This document shows positions 55,677 through 64,000 of a DNA stretch of 64,000 nucleotides, in pieces. Below the pieces are notes generated by a model, which made no database searches, had not been told where the DNA came from, and saw only the letters and a list, made by a program, of their open reading frames with translations. The translations under genes and the position numbers were made by a program. Where the stretch lies: positions 182,271 to 246,270 of the forward strand of contig NTMA01000061.1 in NCBI GenBank assembly GCA_002917075.1, read 5' to 3'. Within the stretch, counting starts at the first letter, position 1. Each line of letters starts with the position of its first letter. The stretch is from Hawksworthiomyces lignivorus. Taxonomy: Eukaryota > Ascomycota > Sordariomycetes > Ophiostomatales > Ophiostomataceae.

Positions 55677-57560
55677 TCGCCGCTCAAAAGTAGCAAATAA
55701 AACTTAGAGATAGAAAGAGAGAGTGATAGAGGCGATGCAACATCTTGTATGACTAGAGCATGTGTATATTGACGAAATATCCCCCTTATTCTCGATATAG
55801 CAGAGATCAACTGTCTAAACGGCATGGCATTGCACAATAGAATAACCAAGTACAACTGGAATCATCCTAGTAGAATATGACGTCTCCCGCTTGTCATCGT
55901 CCTTATCAGCAAAGAGACAGTACAAGAAGCGCTGGATCTGGCCACTGGTGGGACCGAGGAAGTCAACACCTAATACAAAGTGGTTCGCTGCCATAATGAA
56001 ACAACCTTTCACTAACCACAAAGGCAGACATGTAAAGCACTGTTTTTTATAATTCAAAATTTTAAAAATCGTGTTAAGGAGACCGAAGACTTATACTAGG
56101 GAATATAATAAATAAATAAAAAATGGTGAATGAAAATCCCCAAAAGCGGAAGAATCAGAAGAGCTAGGAAAAGTCAAAGCAGATATAAAATAGGGGTGTG
56201 TGTGTGTGTGAAGAATAAAGTAACACAAAAACCAAATCAAAAAAAGTGTAAAGGTAGAAGAAAAGACAAATAGAGAAGAGAATATAGTAATATCCAAAAA
56301 TAACCATACTGAAAATTCCAAGGGCATCCTACCCACATCCAAATTGAGAACCAAAAATACCAGATGAAGCCAAAACAGAACAGAGCAGAGCACGCAGTGA
56401 TACAAAGGGAATAAAGGGGGGAAATAAAACCAAACAGCATCAAAAAGCAAAAATGGTATCAACCCATGAACATGCATATACGTGTGTGTGCCAGAACAAG
56501 GAAAGTAGAAAGACCACATCCGACCGGTGCGCTTTCGCGAGCGTCAATGCAGGGAGCGGCGGAACGGGGGAGTGCGTTTCTTTTGCGGTGCTGCGCAGTC
56601 GTGTATGCATTCATATCGTACCAAAAGAGATGGCACACGTGCACCTCGACTGAACGGCCCAAACGCGCGTGCCTGTCACTGTGCATTGTGTCGTTGCAGA
56701 AAGGAAGCAAAAGGCGGAGGGCAAACGCTTCGTGAAGATGGGCGGCCCTATGCAGGTCGTAGAGAAAAGGCCAATCCTAAAGGAGCAAGAAATCTTCCTG
56801 CATGCCGTAACGTTTCGGTGCGAAGGTCATGCTCTTCGGCATGGTAGAAATCGACCACACGGAGGAGCAGGTAGGTTTAACGTCGCAAGAAAAAAGGATG
56901 GGTGGCATAAAGAAAACAGGCCGGCCGTTCAGCATGATACCCAAGACCCTTTTGTCCAGTTCCCAAAAAAAAACCGCCCGAGAAACGAATGAAACCCAAA
57001 GACACGTATATAAAAAAGGCAAGGCAAAACAGAGCAGTGACGCAGATAATCAAGAGCACCTCCACGGCCAGCTTAAGGAAAAAAAGAGAAACGTGAAAGC
57101 CCAACCCAGGAAAAAGAAAGGGGAATCTTGCCAGACTCCTTGAATTTCCTGTCTAGGCCAAATGCCAAAATGTGCAAAGACCAAGCCTCCACACACCGTT
57201 ACCAAGCCGGTCCGTGTGTGCCATAATAACAAGAACAAGTCCGACAACGATCCCATCATATGTCCCGTAAAACAGCCGCGGAAAAGTAAATGAAAAAGAC
57301 AAAAACCGGCCCGGCAAGCCGCTTGCCCACCGACTCTTCAACAAAAAAAAGAGCCGGTCGAATTAGAAAGGTATAGAATATGAGGCCGTTCTTCGTCATA
57401 TCACGTGGTACAGGCCGCATGGCCTCTCGCAGAACTTCGTAAAACGTCGTCTTGTCCCTATCCGCTTGTCTCCCACATAGGCCGAAACATCTCTCACTGG
57501 GAACCAAAAAAGAAAATTCAGGATGCATTTCGAATCATGCCGTTGAGCGCCAGAGCGTCT
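55677..57560. other. Intergenic region, convergent 3' ends
   Basis: About 1.9 kb between the rhomboid and rsc7 stops. A (GT)n run lies at 56196-56210. Open frames up to 142 codons (minus, 56091-56519) are low in complexity (Phe/Leu/Ser) and unconvincing. No gene is supported. Confidence 0.5.
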
Positions 57561-60544
57561 TTACTGCTGCTGGTTCGCCCACCACTGAGATGCGGCCTGC
57601 GGCTGCCCCGACCAGCCCTGGGTCACGGCGGGCGAGCCAGACCCAGATGGGTGCATGTACTGTCTTGGTGTCTGATCGTAAGGAATGCCCTGGCTCTGCG
57701 ACGGGTAGCCCTGGCTGATGCCCGGCATGCCCGAGTAGGGGAGGTTGCTCTGCGGGACCTGGCTACCGCTGCTCGAGTGACGCAGCTGTGATGACGAAGA
57801 CTGAGGCTGATGCGGAGGCTGCACCGGAGCCGGGTGCGTGTAGCTGTACTGCGGAGTCTGCGGGGTCTGCGGCCACATCTGGGTCGATGGCGGGTATTGG
57901 TAGTTCTGTGGCTGCGAAATACCACCGGATCCTAGAACTGTTAGTGGCAATGTCCGGACCACAAACGAGCCTAAAATAGACTCCGAGCGCGGATATACAT
58001 ACTTTGTATTGAAGACGGAAGCGGGCTCTGGGCACTTATCGGCTGCGAGTACGGAGCAGCGGTCATCATCATCTGCGGGCTCTGGCTATGCACCAGGCTC
58101 GGCTGGTGCAGGCCGCCACCGGCAGTGGCACCATGCGTCGATGTCGAAGCGCGGCTGGACGGAATCGAGGACTCGGTCGTCACGACTTGCTGCGGAGTCA
58201 GGCTTGGTGGAGGCGGCGGCTGCTCGTGGGGACGCCGCCAGAGATTCTGCATGTAATCGTTGCGCATGTCGCGCTGCTGGTTGATCGAGCGGTTGTAGTC
58301 GGCCGCGTGGTGCGCCTGCGTGTGGATCTCGCCGATGGGGGCTGGCTGCGTACGGTCCTGGTACGCGGGGCCCGTCATCTCCTGGCGAGGGCCGGTCTTG
58401 AGAATGCCAGAGTAATCGCGGCTTCTCGTATCATTGTACTCTGGATTAGGAATCAATTAGCATGCAAATCGCCAAACTAGTAAAATCCAGGCAGGAGGCG
58501 GGCATTCGTGTCTTACCAGGCTGAACGAGCTGAGAGGGCGGCGCGGCACTGAATTGTCCAGGAGTGTTGCTATACACAATTTCCGGATGGGGCTGGCCGA
58601 TCAGCGGCGGGTTCTGCGCGGCAGCAGCTTCAGCGGCGGCAGCTTCGCGTGCCTTCGTACCGCCGGGCCGTTTTTCGCCAGCCAGATCTGCCTCGGTAAA
58701 GCCCTGCTTGCGTGCCTTTGTCTCCCAGTAGTCGTCGCGGACGCGGCGGCCGCCAACAATGACACGACTGCCAAACTGACGGAACATGCTCCGGGCCGTC
58801 ACGATGGCGATCTGGCGCGAGCGGTAGGAAAAGGGTAGAATTTCCTGCCCTACAAGATCGTCCTTCTCGACCTGGTTGGCAATGATCTTGAAGAGCGACC
58901 GGTTCTTGTTGAACAGCAGGTACGAATCGCGGTAGCCCAGCACGCGGGCGCACTCGGTTGCAAGCATAAACAGCTTGTCGCCGCGCTGGGGCACCAAGAA
59001 GGTGCGGCACCGGTACTCGCGACCACCCAGGAGCTGGCCGTTTGGCAGGACCTTCTTCTCACCGGCCTCGTCGATCTCGCGCGGTAGGTACTCGTCGTTT
59101 CCTGGGCCGAGCTGGTCGGTCGTGTGGTCGCGGACGGTCGGAAGAGCCTTGAGCGTGGGCTTCGCAGGCGTCTTCACCGGGGGAGAGGCCTGGCTCGGAG
59201 GAGCAGAGGCGCCAGCTGCACCCCCGGCCGGCGCCTGAATAGGAGGTGGAGCATAAGACCGCTGAGCTGGTGCCGGCGGCGGCGGATGGGTCGGACTGTG
59301 CGCTGGGTGCGCTTGCCCGTGCGCGGGAACAGGCTGAGAAGACATGTTGGAGAGGGGGGGAACGATAGGAGGCTGGATCGGAGTTTCGACAATGCTTCCA
59401 GGCTTGGTTGGTTTCATGGGTCTGCCACGCTTTCTTGGCTTGTCACCTTCCGAAAAGCATGAATGTTAGCGGATTGTGAAAAGATTCTCCAGTCTGCGAG
59501 ACCACTCAGTCTTTCTCTTGTTCGTGATCTTCTGCTATTATCTTCAATAACCCTGCCTTCCTTCCCAAATAGGCGGCCGTCTTTTCTTCCCTTCTTTTCC
59601 GATTTGTCACAGAACCGAGTTGCCAACCAAAAATAATAATTACAATGTGAAAAAGAGGGGGAAAAGACAAAAAAAAAACCCCTTACTCTCGTCACCGGGA
59701 GCACCCTGGTGGCTTGGATCGTGGTAGCCTTCGGGAGAGCGGCTCCTCTTCACGCCCCGCGAAGCGTTCACAAGATCTGGTCACGGACGAGCATCAGTAT
59801 CGCTGAAGCAGAGCAGACTGGATATTGCCGTGCGCCGGTCGGTCATCGCGAAAAGAAAAGAAAAAAGTGAACAAAAAAAATCCAGAAAAAATCGCAGCCC
59901 CTCTCTTCCAGTTTGTTTCCACCGGGCAACAAGTAAAATAAGCCGCGAAAATCAAAATGGTGACGCTGTTATGCAGCGACAGAAAGAAAGCGATCGTGAA
60001 TGCGCCTGATGCACACGTAGATCTTGCGATACGTCCACGCAGGTAACGGCATGGAATATAGCAAGACGCAAATCGGGTTGCAACTGACTTGGCAAGCTCG
60101 TGGAACCAACGCCAGTTTAAAGCTCGGCAGGGACGCGTGAAGCAGTTGGAGAAATGTGTGAAAGAGACAAACAGCAGACAACAACGCGGAGCTGGACGAC
60201 AAGATACACAAAGATCGCAAAGATCTTGCTGGGTTGATGCAGCTCTCTTGCGGCTACAGTAATGATGAGGGCAAAGACGGGAAGGTAGACGGATGGCGCG
60301 GAAACAAACTGTTCAAGGGAGCAAAAAGCGATGACGAAATGAGGGGGAAAATCGGGCGTCTCCAAGTGAAGCCGAAAACAAGACAAGAAAACCAACGATC
60401 GCAATAGCAACCAGCGATGACCGCAGAAAAAAATGCAACAAAATTCATACACGGATTCAACAAGAAAAATGTCGACTTACCAGAAGCAAGTGCAGCAGGA
60501 TTGATTGTTGCACTGTCAGCGCCGTTCGGTTGCGCGGAGTACAT
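57561..60544 (-). CDS. rsc7: Chromatin-remodelling complex subunit Rsc7/Swp82
   Basis: The five-exon model is complement(57561..57931, 58003..58440, 58517..59446, 59687..59776, 60481..60544). All phases agree and give 630 aa. The N-terminus (MYSAQPNGADSATINPAALA, then VKRSRSPEGYHDPSHQGAPG) runs into an AT-hook-like KPRKRGRPMKP formed by splicing exon 2 to exon 3. The Rsc7/Swp82 domain (about residues 140-300) has GREYRCRTFLVPQRGDKLFM, ATECARVLGYRDSYLLFNKN and VTARSMFRQFGSRVIVGGRR. The C-terminal 280 residues are disordered and Gln/Pro/Ser-rich. It is a nuclear component of RSC or SWI/SNF. The first intron is 704 nt, ten times the local norm; the tiny first exon (64 nt) is supported by phase and by a GTAAGT donor. 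Confidence 0.88.
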
Positions 60545-63500
60545 GGGTGCGGCGAACGTCGACCACGTCAAACGGGTCTGCGAAACGACGTGTCGAGATG
60601 TAGTTGGGCTGTCTTGACGGTGTGGGACGCGGTGATGCGCACGCAGACCAAGACGAGGCCCTTTGAGGAACGACGGCGACGGGAGTATGCGTCGCGCAGA
60701 GGGTTTGATGCAAGGCAGAACGAGGCGGAGAGGGTGGGAATCTTAAACGTGCATATGGTTGGCGCGCGCGACGTCAGAAGCCCAGAGAAGCAAGTTGCAA
60801 AAGACAGCCGTCCACGTTCGATGCTGGATTTACTGCCTTTCTAATTTTATTTTGCTCCTTCCTGGAGATGTATACGAAACGAAAGCAGAAAGATGGCGCG
60901 GACAAGGCAGCCAGGGAGAGAAGAAGGATGGGTGGGATGTCTTTCGCACAAAACCCGAGAAAAGTAGACAAGCAGTGAAGAACGAAGGAGGGCGGGGGAG
61001 GTAAGGTGATGGGGAAGAGGCGCAGAAAGAGAGAGAGAGTGTGTGTGTATGAGAAAGAGAGAACGGTCGAGCCCTTTTGCGACGAGAACGAACAGGAATA
61101 ACACCTAAAGAGCACGATCGGCCGAAATAGCGTTGGGGCGGCAGCAAAAGAGGTGACTGGAAAGGATGAGCGGGAAAGGCTCTGGGCTATAGATAGATAG
61201 CGCAGTCCCAGTTGCACCCTATTTAGGTGCAGAGTACGCCGTAGGTGTAATATTGTAGTTATTGGTTGGGTCGTCTGTTTGGGGTAGAAGGGGGACTGCT
61301 CTTGAGGAAAAAGTATTGGCTCGAATGCCGCCTCTGGGTTGGTGGCAAGTGTGGGAAGTGCAAAACCGGCAAGAAAAAAGAAATACAAAAAAGAAAGGGA
61401 ACGAAAAACTGGGTTGTTATTAATTATTTCGGTTGGAGGGTAGTCTTGTGGGGAACTGGAAGGGAACCGGGAGCAGAGAGATGGGTGAGGGAGGGAGGGG
61501 GGTAAACCCGGAGGGATCCAGCGAGAAGAGAACCCAAGGAGGCTAAAACGCGCGACTAAAAACGAAATGGGGATAAAGGCAGAGCTAGCAGCCAGATGGA
61601 AGCTGGAGAGGGAGGCAGAGAGGGACAGAAAGTCAGAGCGAGAGAGTGTGAGGGAGAGAAGGCGAGATGGTCTCGAAGGAAAAAAAAAAAAAAAAAAGAG
61701 GGCCGTGAAACAAAGGGAAGAAGAGATACAGGCGTGAGTGTGGAATGGAGAATGCGAAAGAAGAGGGCGAGATGAGGGGTGGCGAAGAACCGAAGGGGAA
61801 GAAACGAGATATTGGGGCAGGTTTAAACGTGCTTGACACCAACTGAACGTTCAAAGGGTTCGGCGGCGCGGACGCTACGCTAGAAACAGACCAGTCAACG
61901 GTAGTAGTGCGGGAATGTTGGTCGTGAATGATGCGACGGATGCACATCGGCCACGCGAAGGCGATGAGTGGAGAGAGCAACACAAGAGGCGAGCGGGCGA
62001 TGGGGCCTTGTTACCTGCATGTAGTTATACGGGATTATAAAACACAATAATAGTAATAAGGTCGTAGTGCGGCCACACGGATGATATGGTGATCAGAGAG
62101 AGAAAGAGAGCGATGGAGATGGAGAGAACCAGATAACGCTCCGTAGAGAAAGAACAGACGAAATTGGCCAAGCACACGAAATTAGAACATTCAAAAGACG
62201 CGATGCTGCCCACAAAATGCGCGCTTTGCAGAAGACCTGAGAAGAAAAAAAATCCAGCAGGTCGAAATGGACCCAGGCAAATGATTTCCAGGCAGACGAC
62301 AGTGGGGGACGAAGCCCGCAAGTGCAGATAAGCAAGAGTGGATTCGGCTGCGACGGGAACAGTGCGAGTTTGCTACTACTCTGCAGAGCTAAAAGGCAAT
62401 AATCAGATGGCCGCTGTTCCGGGGTCGTCGGATAGATGCGCTGATGCGTTGACAAATGTGAACAAAAAGAGCAGAAGACGAAAAGTGCAAAAAGATCGCA
62501 GGGACAGAGCTCGTTGGGAGCAAACAGGACAGCGACGCTTGCCGATCACGATGTGGCTCTTGACGAAAAAAAAAAAAAAATTATGCTGACGAACTCGTTC
62601 GCGCGCGATGTTGCACGGTGGCAATTTTAAAGCGTGAGAGCATGAGAGCGTGCTAGTGAGAATCTATGCGGGCATGGGCGGGAGCGACGTAAGTCGACAT
62701 AAAGTGGTGGGCGCGTATACGAGTGCGTGTGTGTACGTATGCGCCTCCAGACAAGTAGTCAGGGACGGGGGGGAGGGAGCTTTCTTTTTTTTTGAGATCG
62801 GTCGACGACGATCGATTTCTCTCTTTGCGCAATCGCCTTGTCTATTACCACGAAGCGCAAGAGTACGAGAATGCGTATTGTCAACTAGACGGAAGAAGCG
62901 CGGCACGCTGCACGCGCAGCAAGCAGATGTCAAAGGCGATAGATGATAATATGTATGTTCGATTTGCCCCTCGTGTTAGTGTAGGGACAAAAGGCGAGGC
63001 GGTAGGCCAAGGCGAGGCGGTAGGCCAGGGCGTGGCGGTGGTAGTGGTGGAGGGGACCCAATGAGGGGATGGAGGTGTGTAGAAAAGAGAGGGAAAAGGA
63101 GTGAGGACACGGTCAGATCTTGGATTTTGAGTTTGGTCCAGGCCGGAGAGTTGATCGCAGGACAGGGACAGGAGCAAGCAAGGTGAGCGAGAGTTCAAAC
63201 CCCAGCGAATGCTTGCTGCGCAGCCAGGGTGTCAATATGCGTCCTCGGTCACGCCCTGGGTTGCACATACCTTGAAAGCCAGATGCGATTGCCTTCTTAA
63301 TGCAGTGTGGGAGCAGGGCCTTATGGTTGCACGCCGTGTGAGTTGTAGACTATGTCAGAGTGGAGCGGGAGGGGGGGAATGGTGAGGTTGAAGAGAGATG
63401 GTGGAAAAGATGGGAAGGGTGGAAATGACGGGAAGACGTGGGAATAAGTGGGAGCGGTAGAAAGGAGGAGGGTGGGCAAGTTTCGCGATAGGGAGGGGCG

Positions 63501-64000
63501 GTTCTTTCTCGACGATGGGCAAAAAAGATGGGCGATGCGCCTCGGCCAAGAGTGGATTCTTTCCTCTGCAATCCCTAAGATGTGCGCAGAGCGGAAGAGC
63601 TGGGTAGAGAAAAGCTGGGAAGCTCTTCTGTTGGCTGGAAAATTGTCCCAGTATGCCGGGGGGTAGCTAGTGCCTATGGGGGGGTGTCTCTGCGCTGCCT
63701 CGTTGATTTCTTGGAATAGCAAGTAATATTTGCATACAAGAGCCAGATGGAGGGACGGGCAGATGAGGGAGGGTGCTGCAAACTAGCTAGGACGGGGGTT
63801 ACTTGAACGGACGGCCTGCAGACGAGGTGCAGCATCAGCAGTAGCACGAGCAGCAGGCAGCGCACGGCAGGAATACGTATTACTGTGCAGGGATCCAAAC
63901 GCAGCTCACGGTCTGTTCGGCAGCATTGGGGGTGTAGATTGGAGGGGGTGAAAAGAGACGATGGGGGGCAGAGAGACGAAAAGTATAGTGCGGGAGACCA
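60545..64000. other. Purine-rich spacer upstream of rsc7, to the window end
   Basis: About 3.4 kb, strongly GA-rich on the plus strand (CT-rich on the rsc7 strand), with A-runs near 61681-61697 and 62563-62579. There is no supported gene. One splice-donor-like site on the minus strand (AAG|GTATGT at 63270) follows a short readable stretch (ALLPHCIKKAIASGFQ). It could be an exon of a gene or leader I cannot complete. A minus-strand frame at 63674-63898 begins with a hydrophobic stretch but has no support. Confidence 0.5.
62993..63047. repeat. 18-bp tandem repeat, GC-rich
   Basis: The unit GGCGAGGCGGTAGGCCAA occurs twice almost exactly (62993-63010, 63011-63028). It is followed by a degenerate third copy. 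Confidence 0.8.

Noticed and set aside
56091..56519. A 142-codon hydrophobic frame on the minus strand
   Set aside because: Phe/Leu/Ser low complexity arising from A-rich plus-strand spacer; no topology resembling a known membrane protein.

Overview
The window is nuclear DNA of a filamentous ascomycete (Pezizomycotina, most likely a Sordariomycete). The genes carry short introns, mostly 44-150 nt, with GT..AG ends and CTAAC/CTGAC-like branch sites. The protein families are typical of filamentous fungi: Zn2Cys6 and bZIP-DUF3425 regulators, a GH7 cellobiohydrolase, But2-domain secreted proteins, an Rsc7 chromatin subunit and a large PhoD-type phosphatase. I found no rRNA, tRNA, CRISPR or prokaryotic operon structure. 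All gene models come from hand splicing, with phases checked exon by exon.

Layout. (1) About 0.2-9.4 kb is an AT-rich, gene-poor compartment. It holds two diverged copies of a dispersed repeat (one carrying a 359-bp insertion), a three-exon membrane protein, a small proline-rich secreted protein and an unknown single-exon protein. A GC-rich coding remnant sits at the left edge. (2) About 9.4-23.4 kb is an accessory metabolic block: a DapA-family aldolase, a Zn2Cys6 regulator with three in-frame stops, an amino-acid transporter, a RidA deaminase, a 5'-truncated FMN-dependent 2-hydroxyacid dehydrogenase, an amidase and an HCCA-isomerase/DsbA-like protein. It looks like a catabolic cluster for an unusual amino acid, amide or hydroxy acid that has lost its regulator and one enzyme. 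(3) About 24-31.6 kb carries a bZIP-DUF3425 regulator, a Ysc84/SH3YL1-type membrane and actin protein, and a polyQ-rich single-pass membrane protein. (4) About 31.6-42.7 kb is an 11-kb interval with no convincing gene. (5) About 42.7-46 kb is an eight-exon PhoD-like phosphatase. (6) About 47.5-50.1 kb is a convergent pair of secreted proteins, a GH7 cellobiohydrolase without a CBM and a But2-domain protein. (7) About 52.4-60.5 kb is a housekeeping stretch: a Tma17-like proteasome chaperone divergent from a mitochondrial-type rhomboid protease, then the chromatin remodeller subunit Rsc7, whose first intron is 704 nt. (8) 60.5-64 kb is purine-rich spacer with no gene I can support.

Working hypothesis for block 2 (inference): the transporter imports an amino acid or amide, the amidase hydrolyses it, RidA clears reactive enamine/imine intermediates, the FMN enzyme oxidises a 2-hydroxy acid and the DapA-type lyase cleaves the resulting 2-oxo acid. 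The decayed regulator and dehydrogenase suggest the pathway is under relaxed selection or has been repurposed. No single undescribed system stands out with strong evidence. The best leads are this decaying cluster, the repeat with its insertion, the small secreted protein and the 11-kb gene-free interval.
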